DNA of 5,062 nucleotides from an uncultured Bacillota bacterium (GTDB lineage: Bacteria > Bacillota > Clostridia > Peptostreptococcales > Anaerovoracaceae), in assembly GCA_949287115.1 (NCBI GenBank), contig CASEFF010000182.1, positions 1-5,062 on the forward strand. The letters are read 5' to 3'. The notes beneath the pieces are model-generated. The model saw only the letters and a list, made by a program, of their open reading frames with translations, did not search any database and was not told the origin of the DNA. Shown here piece after piece: positions 1-5,062 of this stretch. How positions within the stretch are numbered: position 1 is the stretch's first letter; the number at the start of each line of letters is the position of its first letter. The position numbers and the translations under genes were made by a program.

Positions 1-85
1 AAAACGCAAAAAGTGTCGCGAAAAAGTATAAGCTGAAAACACCGATGAATATTTCGTTGCATAAAAGTGCGAGAAATGAATAATT
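1..85. other. Short non-coding edge, nothing recognised
   Basis: No start codon with a ribosome binding site, no convincing promoter and no RNA gene is visible on either strand. The stretch is A-rich on the plus strand and lies beyond the terminator of the minus-strand but gene. It may belong to the upstream region of a gene outside the window. Confidence 0.5.
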
Positions 86-133
86 ATAAAAAACAGACCG
101 CGGCGTCGATGATATGATGCAGCGGTCTGTTTT
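86..133 (-). terminator. Intrinsic terminator of the but gene
   Basis: Read on the minus strand, a perfect stem of about 12 bp (90-101 pairs with 122-133; core GCGGTCTGT with ACAGACCGC) with a roughly 20-nt loop is followed by a run of six T, then ATAATTATT. This is the classic Rho-independent layout and lies about 55 nt beyond the but stop codon. The plus strand also has four T after the stem, so it may work weakly in both directions. No plus-strand gene ends here in the window. Confidence 0.85.
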
Positions 134-140
134 ATATCCG

Positions 141-181
141 TGTAAAGTTCCCGCGCCGCCCGGTGAGCCGGCGGGTTTACA
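141..181 (-). repeat. GC-rich hairpin just after the but stop codon
   Basis: TGTAAA (141-146) pairs with TTTACA (176-181), and CCCGC (150-154) pairs with GCGGG (171-175), giving an interrupted stem directly behind the but stop codon. There is no T run after it on the minus strand, so it is not a terminator by itself. It stands about 10 nt before the real terminator in the transcript. A role in protecting the mRNA 3' end is possible but is inference. Confidence 0.5.
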
Positions 182-186
182 TAAAT

Positions 187-1542
187 CTATCGCTTGTTGC
201 TGTTTCTCCAGATACCCATCTTCTCGGCGTCCTTTACGAGGTCGTCTCTGAAGTCAGGATGCGCGATGGAGATGAGCGCTTCGGCTCTTTCCCATGTAGT
301 AAGACCCTTGAGGTTGATCTTTCCGTACTCCGTTACGACGAAGTGTGTGTTCGTCCTCGTGTCCGTGACGATGGAGCCTTCGGAAAGCGTAGGCTTTATA
401 CGGGAGTGCATGTTGCCTGCCTTGTCGGTGAATGTCGACGAGCAGCAGATGAAACTCTTTCCGCCCTTGGAAAGGTATGCGCCCAGTACGAAGTCGAGCT
501 GGCCGCCCGCTCCGCTGATGTGCCTCGTTCCCGCCGACTCTGCGCCGACCTGGCCGAACAGGTCGATGTCCACGGCGTTGTTGATGGATATGAAGTTGTC
601 GATGGAGCTTACGACCCTGATGTCGTTGGTGTAGTCCACCGGCGCGCTGAGGCACTCCGGATTGTTGTTTATATAATCGTAGAGCTTTTTCGTTCCTGCA
701 CCGAATGCGTATGCCTGTCTGCCCGGATCCACCGTTTTGCACGAACCGTTGATCTTGCCCTTCATGGCGATGTCCACGAAAGCGTCGACGTACATTTCCG
801 TATGGACGCCCAGGTTCTGAAGATCCGAGTTGGCTATGAGTGAGCCGACAGCGTTCGGCATGCCGCCGATACCAAGCTGCAGGCATGCGCCGTTAGGTAT
901 CTCCTCCACTATGTACTGAGCGACTTTCTCGTCGATCTCGTTTGTCGGACCGGCAGGCAGCTCTTCCATAGGAGTGTTGGAGCTTTCAACGATGTGATCC
1001 ACCTTGGATATGTGTATCTTCTCGCCGCCCGGATTGCCGCCGAGAGCAACAGGCAGGTTCTCGTTTACTTCCACTACGATGCACTTGGCTCTGCTGCACA
1101 TGTCAGCCATGTGGGATGCGCTCGGCCCGAAGTTGAAGTAACCCTCGTCGTCCATAGGAGTCACCCTGATCATGGCGATATCCACAGGATCAGGAAGATC
1201 CCTGTAATATCTCGGAAGCTCCGAGTATCTGATAGGCGCATAGTAGGCGATGCCCTGACTGATGGCTTTTCTTTCGATACCGGTCATGTGCCAGCTGTTC
1301 CAGCAAAGGTGCTCCGGTGCGTTCTCGATCTTGAATATCTCAAGTACCCTGAGGAGCACGCCGCCGCGGAACTTCAGGTCGCGGAGATCGTCTTCCTTTA
1401 TCCTTTCGGCAAGGGCCTTATCGAGATCGTAAGGAACGCCGACGCCCCATCCGAAATCCACCCAGTCACCGGACTTCACCAGTTTTGCCGCGTTTTTTGC
1501 GGATATGACTTTACTTTCATACTCTTTTGTAAAACTCTGCAT
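187..1542 (-). CDS. but: Butyryl-CoA:acetate CoA-transferase
   Basis: A 451-residue cytoplasmic protein of the acetyl-CoA hydrolase/transferase family (family I CoA-transferases, close to 4-hydroxybutyrate CoA-transferase AbfT). It should move CoA from butyryl-CoA to acetate, giving butyrate and acetyl-CoA, the last step of butyrate formation in many gut Clostridia. The N-terminal domain carries [13 protein letters not shown] (80-92) and [10 protein letters not shown] (135-144). The C-terminal domain carries [15 protein letters not shown] (221-235), HTEM with the likely catalytic Glu249 that forms the glutamyl-CoA thioester, and [13 protein letters not shown] (344-356). HPDFRDDL and the end IWRNSNKR match what I remember of Roseburia-type But proteins, and the length is typical. 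The ATG is preceded by GGGGA (1549-1553) about 6 nt upstream. It is a single-gene unit with its own promoter and terminator. Butyryl-CoA versus 4-hydroxybutyryl-CoA as substrate cannot be settled by eye, but the motifs favour But. Confidence 0.88.
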   Translation of the reverse strand: MQSFTKEYESKVISAKNAAKLVKSGDWVDFGWGVGVPYDLDKALAERIKEDDLRDLKFRGGVLLRVLEIFKIENAPEHLCWNSWHMTGIERKAISQGIAYYAPIRYSELPRYYRDLPDPVDIAMIRVTPMDDEGYFNFGPSASHMADMCSRAKCIVVEVNENLPVALGGNPGGEKIHISKVDHIVESSNTPMEELPAGPTNEIDEKVAQYIVEEIPNGACLQLGIGGMPNAVGSLIANSDLQNLGVHTEMYVDAFVDIAMKGKINGSCKTVDPGRQAYAFGAGTKKLYDYINNNPECLSAPVDYTNDIRVVSSIDNFISINNAVDIDLFGQVGAESAGTRHISGAGGQLDFVLGAYLSKGGKSFICCSSTFTDKAGNMHSRIKPTLSEGSIVTDTRTNTHFVVTEYGKINLKGLTTWERAEALISIAHPDFRDDLVKDAEKMGIWRNSNKR

Positions 1543-1584
1543 AATATTTCCCCATTTCTGTTTGTTAAGAATATATCGCGTTAA

Positions 1585-1613
1585 ATTATACTACATTTCG
1601 GCGGAATGATAAA
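1585..1613 (-). promoter_or_regulatory. Promoter of but
   Basis: The minus strand has a perfect -10 box TATAAT (1585-1590), 42 nt upstream of the but ATG. At 17-bp spacing the -35 position (1608-1613) reads TTTATC, a poor match to TTGACA, so the promoter may depend on the strong -10 or on an activator. The implied start site near 1578 leaves a leader of about 35 nt with the GGGGA ribosome binding site. Confidence 0.65.
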
Positions 1614-1616
1614 GCC

Positions 1617-1654
1617 AAAAAATATGAAAACACCGATCCTCCAGGGAGGACCGG
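1617..1654 (-). terminator. Minus-strand terminator-like hairpin upstream of but
   Basis: On the minus strand an interrupted stem (1633-1654; TCCTCC and GGAGGA arms with a 2-nt centre, extended by CCG/CGG after one mismatch) is followed by TGTTTTCATATTTTTT. This resembles an intrinsic terminator, although the tight centre means the real loop would open one or two pairs. It lies directly upstream of the but promoter, so it could stop transcripts arriving from the spacer, whose source is unknown. Confidence 0.45.
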
Positions 1655-1716
1655 CGGGGCACTTTCCGTATACGGCCCGGTCATCAGCGAGGGTTCGACT
1701 CGGTGCCGTTATCTGC

Positions 1717-1758
1717 ACGGATACGGTTCAGTGGTTCAGCCTGCGTTGTCGTATCCGT
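1717..1758. repeat. 9-bp inverted repeat
   Basis: ACGGATACG (1717-1725) and CGTATCCGT (1750-1758) are perfect inverted copies separated by 24 nt. A third related copy, ATATCCGTTA, lies at 1799-1808. The pair could form a stem-loop in RNA from either strand or serve as a paired protein site. No T run follows, so a terminator is unlikely. Confidence 0.5.
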
Positions 1759-1866
1759 TGTCTGTATTATATGGCTTTTGGCAACCCGAAAAAAGCGCAT
1801 ATCCGTTAAGCTTCTGTAAAAGGGCTGTAAAGCGGCAGTCTTGGTTTGAGGTTTTGGATTGCGGCC

Positions 1867-1914
1867 TTGACCCGAGTCTCGAACCGGGTCTTGACCCGGG
1901 TTTTGACCCGGGTT
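1867..1914. repeat. Four tandem copies of a 12-bp repeat
   Basis: Four head-to-tail units are centred on TTGACCCGGGTT. The units at 1891-1902 and 1903-1914 are identical, while those at 1867-1878 (TTGACCCGAGTC) and 1879-1890 (TCGAACCGGGTC) are diverged. Each good unit contains the palindrome ACCCGGGT. The array ends exactly where the inverted repeat arm at 1913 begins, and TTGGATT (1854-1860) with AATCCAA (1953-1959) brackets array and hairpin together. Because 12 is a multiple of three, every frame reads through as a short peptide repeat, which explains the misleading open frames here. Confidence 0.85.
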
Positions 1915-1954
1915 TTGCAGTTGTCAGGGCGTTTTCCGGGAAGCAACTGCAAAA
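1913..1954. repeat. Perfect 11-bp inverted repeat (long hairpin)
   Basis: TTTTGCAGTTG (1913-1923) and CAACTGCAAAA (1944-1954) are perfect inverted copies around a 20-nt loop. The RNA of either strand would form a stable stem. Neither side is followed by a T run long enough to call it a terminator. The left arm is shared with the larger 15-bp inverted repeat that extends to 2101. Confidence 0.8.
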
Positions 1955-2101
1955 TCCAATGGGATGGGAGTTGTGTACCTTTTTGGTAAAGGGCCCGGAG
2001 CAGCATTTTCGGGCTTTAATGGACACGTCCGAAAGTCAGGCGCTTGCAAACGTTGAAAATTTTACAGTCCTATGTGGGGAATTGTACTGACAACTGCAAA
2101 A
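1913..2101. mobile_element. Possible MITE-like element with 15-bp terminal inverted repeats
   Basis: TTTTGCAGTTGTCAG (1913-1927) is matched exactly by its reverse complement CTGACAACTGCAAAA (2087-2101), enclosing 189 bp without a supported gene. An extra internal copy of the first 11 bases lies at 1944-1954. A perfect 15-bp inverted pair this close is very unlikely by chance. Short length, terminal inverted repeats and no coding content fit a miniature inverted-repeat element. However, no clear target-site duplication is visible (flanks CGGGT and ATCAA), and a structured RNA or multi-site protein target is equally possible. Confidence 0.4.
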
Positions 2102-2206
2102 ATCAATACACCACTTTTTGCGGGGAAGAGCATCGACACCTGCAGGAGCCCTGCGCCGATCCCGCGCATACAAAACGCCTGCCGTCTTCTGCCCGATCGC
2201 AACGGT

Positions 2207-2235
2207 TTGACAGACGCTTTCCGTATATGTATGAT
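2207..2235 (+). promoter_or_regulatory. Near-consensus promoter of the decarboxylase gene
   Basis: A perfect -35 box TTGACA (2207-2212), a spacer of exactly 17 bp and a -10 box TATGAT (2230-2235, five of six matches) make a strong housekeeping-sigma promoter. Transcription should start near 2242, giving a leader of about 70 nt before the ATG at 2313. Confidence 0.85.
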
Positions 2236-2254
2236 ACACCTATCGGCACAAAAA

Positions 2255-2272
2255 GGATCCGGGAGAGGATCC
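2255..2272 (+). repeat. GGATCC hairpin in the decarboxylase leader
   Basis: GGATCC (2255-2260) and GGATCC (2267-2272) are both direct and inverted copies, separated by GGGAGA. In the mRNA they form a 6-bp stem with a 6-nt loop just after the start site and 25 nt before the AGGAG ribosome binding site (2298-2302). It does not cover the ribosome binding site. A stabilising 5' hairpin is the simplest reading; regulation is not shown. Confidence 0.5.
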
Positions 2273-2312
2273 GAGACCATTCACGGGAGATATAAATAGG
2301 AGATACAGATAT

Positions 2313-3746
2313 ATGAGAGAATTTTTACTGCAGCACGTCGGTATGGATCCGGTATCGTTCCACATGCCGGGCCACAAGGGTTCGGCGATATTCAGGAAGT
2401 ACGGCTACGGGGGCTTTCTGGACAGGCTCATAGATTGCGATATCACGGAGATACCGGGGGCGGACAATCTGTTTCAGGCGGAAGGGATCATAATGGATAC
2501 GCAAAAAAAGTATGCCGATCTCTATGGCGTTGAACATTCGTACCTTCTGATAAACGGCACCAGCGGCGGTCTCATCGCGTCCATACTGGCGACGGTGAAG
2601 CCGGGCGGCAAACTGATAATGGCGAGAAACTGCCACAAGTCGGTTTTCAATGCCCTGACGCTGGGCGACATAAAACCGGTGTACGCCAGGCCCGAACTGG
2701 TGGAGGACTACGGGATCTCGGGAGCGATAGCTCCGGAAGAGATAAAGCGCTGCCTCGACGAAAACCCCGACGCCGGAGCCGTGATACTGCCGAGCCCCAA
2801 CTACTACGGTATCTGCAGCGATATCCGGGCAATAGCCGATGTGGTACACGCGGCGGGCAAGGTGCTGATAGTGGATCAGGCTCACGGAGCTCATCTGAAG
2901 TTTTTCCATAAGTTCGGATACGGTGACGGTATGCCGATGGCAGCGGAGGACTGCGGAGCCGATATCGTTGTGAACAGCATCCACAAGACGCTGGCATCCC
3001 TGACCCAGAGCGCGGTGCTCAATCTGGATTCATCGCGGGTGGATCGCTATGCGCTGGAAGATAAGCTGCAGGCCGTACAGAGTACCAGCCCTTCCTATAT
3101 CCTGATGAGCTTTCTTGACATCAACGCCGACCTGCTGGCGGATCACGGCAGGCAGGCAATGGGCGCATGGCGCGGGAACATAGACCGTTTTTATGACGAG
3201 GCGCAGAAGATAGAAGGGCTGAGGCTGCTGACGACCGGCAACATGGACACCACAAAGATAAATCTGGACATGGGCGGCCTGGGCATAGACGGGGCGACGC
3301 TTGAGAAGCTGCTGATGGAAAGGGGCGTATTTTCCGAGCTTCACACGGGGAACATCCTGATGCTGATGACGGGCATAGGAAACACGAAAGAGCATATGGG
3401 AAAGACCCTCGAAGCCCTCAGGCAGATCGCGGCGGAAAATGCCGGGAATGCAACTGTTGAGCGCAGGGCAGGCGGCAGCGCACATGGGTCGGAAAAGTCC
3501 TGTAGAGTATCTGTTCCGGGAAAACTGCACGAGGTGCCGACAGATAAGGAACTCGTGCCGCTGGAAAAGGCGAACGGCCGTATCTGCGCCGGGTCGATCA
3601 TTCCCTATCCGCCGGGCATACCGCTTGTCTGCCCGGGAGAAGAGATCACGGAAGACATCGTAAGGTATATCGGAGCCATGCGCGGCGACGGCGAAAAGGT
3701 CATCGGCGTCAACGACCGCGGCCAGGTGCCGGTGGGGAAGAGATAA
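2313..3746 (+). CDS. PLP-dependent Orn/Lys/Arg decarboxylase, short form
   Basis: A 477-residue cytoplasmic fold-type I enzyme that removes CO2 from a basic amino acid to give a polyamine or its precursor. The family signature FHMPGHKG (16-23) is followed by the PLP-phosphate loop NGTSGG (81-86), the ring-stacking His108, DQAHGAH (188-194) with Asp188 facing the pyridine nitrogen, and SIHKT (222-226) with Lys225 as the Schiff-base lysine. The small C-terminal domain has IIPYPPGIPLVCPGE (429-443), typical of this family. It lacks the N-terminal wing domain of the long enterobacterial enzymes, and so resembles the roughly 480-residue YaaO/SpeA-type proteins of Bacillota. Residues 374-400 form a polar, Gly/Ala/Ser-rich linker that looks poorly conserved. 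The ATG has AGGAG 10 nt upstream, and no alternative start lies just upstream in frame. Arginine, lysine and ornithine cannot be told apart from sequence alone. Confidence 0.88.
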   Translation: MREFLLQHVGMDPVSFHMPGHKGSAIFRKYGYGGFLDRLIDCDITEIPGADNLFQAEGIIMDTQKKYADLYGVEHSYLLINGTSGGLIASILATVKPGGKLIMARNCHKSVFNALTLGDIKPVYARPELVEDYGISGAIAPEEIKRCLDENPDAGAVILPSPNYYGICSDIRAIADVVHAAGKVLIVDQAHGAHLKFFHKFGYGDGMPMAAEDCGADIVVNSIHKTLASLTQSAVLNLDSSRVDRYALEDKLQAVQSTSPSYILMSFLDINADLLADHGRQAMGAWRGNIDRFYDEAQKIEGLRLLTTGNMDTTKINLDMGGLGIDGATLEKLLMERGVFSELHTGNILMLMTGIGNTKEHMGKTLEALRQIAAENAGNATVERRAGGSAHGSEKSCRVSVPGKLHEVPTDKELVPLEKANGRICAGSIIPYPPGIPLVCPGEEITEDIVRYIGAMRGDGEKVIGVNDRGQVPVGKR

Positions 3747-3779
3747 AGGTGAAATGTGAAGAAAATATCGTGATTTATT

Positions 3780-3809
3780 CCGGAGCTCATGCTCCGGGCC
3801 CGGCCTTTT
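3780..3809 (+). terminator. Hairpin after the decarboxylase gene, probable terminator
   Basis: CCGGAGC (3780-3786), loop TCAT and GCTCCGG (3791-3797) form a strong 7-bp stem about 33 nt after the stop codon. The T run (TTTT, 3806-3809) comes 8 nt after the stem, behind GCCCGGCC, which is further than usual. Termination may therefore be leaky, and some read-through into the downstream pan genes is possible. Confidence 0.5.
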
Positions 3810-3822
3810 ACAAAAAACTTCT

Positions 3823-3855
3823 TTTATTGCCCCATGCGTTATGGTATCATATCCA
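3823..3855 (+). promoter_or_regulatory. Weak candidate promoter for the DUF2520-pan unit
   Basis: Two overlapping options are visible. TTTATT (3823-3828), 16 bp and TATCAT (3845-3850) give a good -10 with a poor -35. TTGCCC (3827-3832), 17 bp and TATCCA (3850-3855) give a better -35 with a poor -10. Either would leave a leader of about 140 nt. The palindrome at 3850-3865 overlaps or abuts both. Confidence 0.3.
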
Positions 3856-3865
3856 CGGGTGGATA
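3850..3865. promoter_or_regulatory. 7-2-7 palindrome, possible operator
   Basis: TATCCAC-GG-GTGGATA is a perfect inverted repeat of two 7-bp arms around 2 bp, the size expected for a site bound by a dimeric helix-turn-helix repressor. It overlaps or immediately follows the candidate -10 boxes of the DUF2520-pan unit. Wider flanking arms TGGTAT (3842-3847) and ATACCA (3885-3890) add a second, longer symmetry. The regulator is not in this window. Confidence 0.4.
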
Positions 3866-3987
3866 GTATTCATATACGGAAACTATACCACGTGCGACGA
3901 CAGAAAAGACATATAGCTTTCCGCGCACGGCAGTAAGCCGCCGCTTATATCCCAACGGAACGAGACGGGAGAAGTCGACGCTCTTGC

Positions 3988-3994
3988 AAGGAGG
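3988..3994 (+). promoter_or_regulatory. Full-consensus ribosome binding site deciding a TTG start
   Basis: AAGGAGG lies 8 nt before TTG at 4003. No ATG or GTG gives the Rossmann N-terminus, whereas reading from this TTG gives MKIGFIGAGKVG, starting exactly at the first beta strand. The site and the domain boundary therefore agree on the TTG start. Confidence 0.85.
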
Positions 3995-4002
3995 TCGATA
4001 GA

Positions 4003-4959
4003 TTGAAGATAGGGTTTATTGGTGCAGGAAAGGTGGGCTGCAGTCTCGGCAGATATTTTGCCGAAAACGGAAGAGGACTGGGCCCGGAAGTAGGAGGCTA
4101 TTTCAGCCGAAGTAACGAGTCTGCGAAGGACGCGGCACGGTTCACTGATTCTAAAGCGTATGAGAATATGAGTGATTTGATCGATGAGTGCGACGTTATC
4201 TTCCTGACCGTTCCCGACGGAAACATTCGCGATGTCTGGCAGCAGGTGCGCGAGTGGGATATAAAGGGAAAGACCATATGTCACTGTAGTGGTGCGATGT
4301 CTGCCGGCGATGCTTTTGAAGGCATCGGGGAGACGGGAGCTTTCGGATATTCGATCCATCCGCTGTTCGCTGTGAGCGATAAGTACAACGCTTACAGAGA
4401 GCTGACGGGTGTTTTTTTTACACTTGAAGGAGACGGTCTTGTGCCGGGCGGCGATGCCGACGACGAAAAGGGCGCAGGAGCTGACGCGGGAGCCGATGCG
4501 GGAAACGCGCGCGGGAAATGCTCTGCGGATTTCCGCGGACTGAAGGATGCGCTGGAGCGCATGGGAAACCCCACGTACGTCATAGACAGCAGGGACAAGA
4601 CGCTGTATCACTGCGCGGCAGCCGTGGCAAGCAATCTGGTCTGCGGTCTCATCGACCAGAGCATCGCCATGATGGGGCGGTGCGGTTTTTCGGAGGAGGA
4701 CGCCGTGAAGGCGCTGGCGCCCATACTCACGGGAAACATGGCTCATATAGCTCACGACGGACCGACGAAAAGTCTCACGGGACCCATAGAAAGGAACGAC
4801 GTGACGACGGTGAGGAAGCATCTGGAGAGTCTCGCAGATGACGAAAGGGAAGTTTACAGGATGCTGAGCGTCAGGCTGGTTGCCATGGCGGGCAGGAGGC
4901 ATCCCGAGAGGGACTATTCGGAAATGTCCGCGCTGCTGGAGCCTTCGGGAACGCGGTAA
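4003..4959 (+). CDS. panG: Rossmann/DUF2520 protein, probable PanG-type ketopantoate reductase
   Basis: A 318-residue cytoplasmic protein. The N-terminus is an NAD(P)-binding Rossmann fold with GAGKVG (7-12), FLTVPD (67-72) ending a beta strand, and SIHPLFAV (117-124). The C-terminal half is the helical DUF2520 domain with DKTLYHCAAAVASNL (198-212) and LTGPIERNDVTTVRKHL (258-274), both typical of that family and of the wider 6-phosphogluconate-dehydrogenase-like fold. It should reduce 2-dehydropantoate to pantoate with NADPH, the step after PanB. Support comes from the fold and from the probable panB start 77 nt downstream on the same strand. The panG name rests on my recollection that the alternative reductase PanG, described in Francisella, belongs to this group. 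Lys199 could be the catalytic lysine, by analogy only. Residues about 146-174 are a low-complexity Gly/Ala/Asp-rich insert, unusual for the family. The start is TTG. A general DUF2520 oxidoreductase of unknown substrate is the alternative. Confidence 0.7.
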   Translation: MKIGFIGAGKVGCSLGRYFAENGRGLGPEVGGYFSRSNESAKDAARFTDSKAYENMSDLIDECDVIFLTVPDGNIRDVWQQVREWDIKGKTICHCSGAMSAGDAFEGIGETGAFGYSIHPLFAVSDKYNAYRELTGVFFTLEGDGLVPGGDADDEKGAGADAGADAGNARGKCSADFRGLKDALERMGNPTYVIDSRDKTLYHCAAAVASNLVCGLIDQSIAMMGRCGFSEEDAVKALAPILTGNMAHIAHDGPTKSLTGPIERNDVTTVRKHLESLADDEREVYRMLSVRLVAMAGRRHPERDYSEMSALLEPSGTR

Positions 4960-5036
4960 CGAAACTGCGATAGCGGCGAGAACGGGAAAAAGAGCGCACC
5001 AAAAGGGCGCAGAACGATAGTGAAAGGAAGAGAAAA

Positions 5037-5062
5037 ATGAAGAACACAGTCGCAAGTCTGCT
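5037..5062 (+). CDS. panB: Start of a gene, probably panB (ketopantoate hydroxymethyltransferase), cut by the window edge
   Basis: Only MKNTVASL plus two bases is present. The ATG has AAGGA (5024-5028) 8 nt upstream. The opening MKNTV resembles the start of many Bacillota PanB proteins (3-methyl-2-oxobutanoate hydroxymethyltransferase), and DUF2520 genes often sit next to panB. PanB makes ketopantoate from 2-oxoisovalerate and methylenetetrahydrofolate. The spacer after the DUF2520 gene holds no terminator, so the two are probably co-transcribed. Eight residues cannot prove identity. Confidence 0.5.

Larger units (their letters stand above)
1655..2206. other. Long repeat-rich spacer without a supported gene
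   Basis: About 550 bases between the divergent but and decarboxylase genes. Open frames exist on both strands (plus 1731-2090; minus 1736-2026 and 1806-2006). None has a ribosome binding site, and their only regular protein feature is a four-residue repeat dictated by the 12-bp DNA repeat, so I treat them as non-coding. No tRNA, known riboswitch or T-box consensus could be recognised. The spacer holds several inverted repeats listed separately, plus the perfect 10-bp palindrome CCGTATACGG (1666-1675) and a GGAC-AC-GTCC hairpin (2021-2030). Confidence 0.6.

Noticed and set aside
163..843. 226-residue plus-strand open frame antisense to but
   Set aside because: It lies opposite a strongly conserved CoA-transferase, its protein shows no family motif, and it starts inside the hairpin behind but without a ribosome binding site.
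1692..1709. GGTTCGACTC, resembling a tRNA T-loop
   Set aside because: The supporting stem is only 4 bp (CGAG/CTCG), and no acceptor, D-arm or anticodon arm can be folded around it.
1736..2026. Minus-strand open frames of 96 and 66 residues with KPGS or KTRV repeats
   Set aside because: The longer has a GTG start and neither has a ribosome binding site. Their repeats come from the same 12-bp array, and two frames showing the same artefact argues against either being real.
1731..2090. 119-residue plus-strand open frame with a GLDPG/GFDPG repeat in the spacer
   Set aside because: It uses a GTG start without a ribosome binding site. The peptide repeat follows directly from the 12-bp DNA repeat, and the rest resembles no protein I know.
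2255..2272. GGATCC hairpin read on the minus strand as a terminator (followed by TTTTT)
   Set aside because: The stem is only 6 bp and no minus-strand gene lies upstream of it; the decarboxylase is on the plus strand. A leader hairpin is the simpler reading.
3883..5055. 390-residue open frame on the minus strand, antisense to the DUF2520 gene
   Set aside because: It shows no recognisable domain and runs across an entire well-supported gene on the other strand plus both of its flanks. It is explained as a shadow of GC-rich codons.
2313..5062. Decarboxylase as a beta-alanine source for the neighbouring pantothenate genes
   Set aside because: The motifs are those of the Orn/Lys/Arg decarboxylase family, not of PanD or a glutamate/aspartate-type decarboxylase. 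A hairpin and a separate possible promoter also divide it from the pan unit.

Overview
The window looks like chromosomal DNA from an anaerobic, butyrate-forming member of the Bacillota (class Clostridia). Three things suggest this: a CoA-transferase of the butyryl-CoA:acetate type, a short Bacillus/Clostridium-type Orn/Lys/Arg decarboxylase, and strong AAGGAGG-like ribosome binding sites with one TTG start. The genus cannot be fixed from the sequence alone. No phage, CRISPR, transposase, rRNA or tRNA gene is visible.

Layout. Positions 1-85 hold nothing recognisable. The minus-strand gene but (187-1542) has its own promoter (-10 at 1585-1590) and ends in an intrinsic terminator (86-133) preceded by a second hairpin. 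Positions 1543-2312 form a long non-coding spacer between two divergent genes. It holds the but promoter, a minus-strand terminator-like hairpin (1617-1654), several inverted repeats, a 12-bp tandem repeat (1867-1914), a 15-bp inverted repeat enclosing 189 bp (1913-2101), and a near-consensus plus-strand promoter (TTGACA-N17-TATGAT, 2207-2235). That promoter drives a PLP-dependent amino acid decarboxylase (2313-3746), which is followed by a hairpin. After a 256-nt gap with a 7-2-7 palindrome (3850-3865) comes a Rossmann/DUF2520 protein (4003-4959, TTG start). The first eight residues of a further gene, probably panB, run off the right edge (5037-5062).

How the genes work together. The last two genes look like the start of a pantothenate operon. 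PanB would make ketopantoate, and the DUF2520 protein is a good candidate for the PanG-type ketopantoate reductase that replaces PanE. The CoA-transferase would carry out the last step of butyrate formation, exchanging CoA between butyryl-CoA and acetate. The decarboxylase probably makes a polyamine or its precursor (agmatine, cadaverine or putrescine). A functional link among the three units is not shown by the sequence; each appears to be its own transcription unit.

The least explained part is the repeat-rich spacer at about 1620-2110, which resembles a small non-autonomous repeat element or a structured RNA locus. I found no clear sign of a large undescribed system; the PanG assignment and the repeat element are the best leads.
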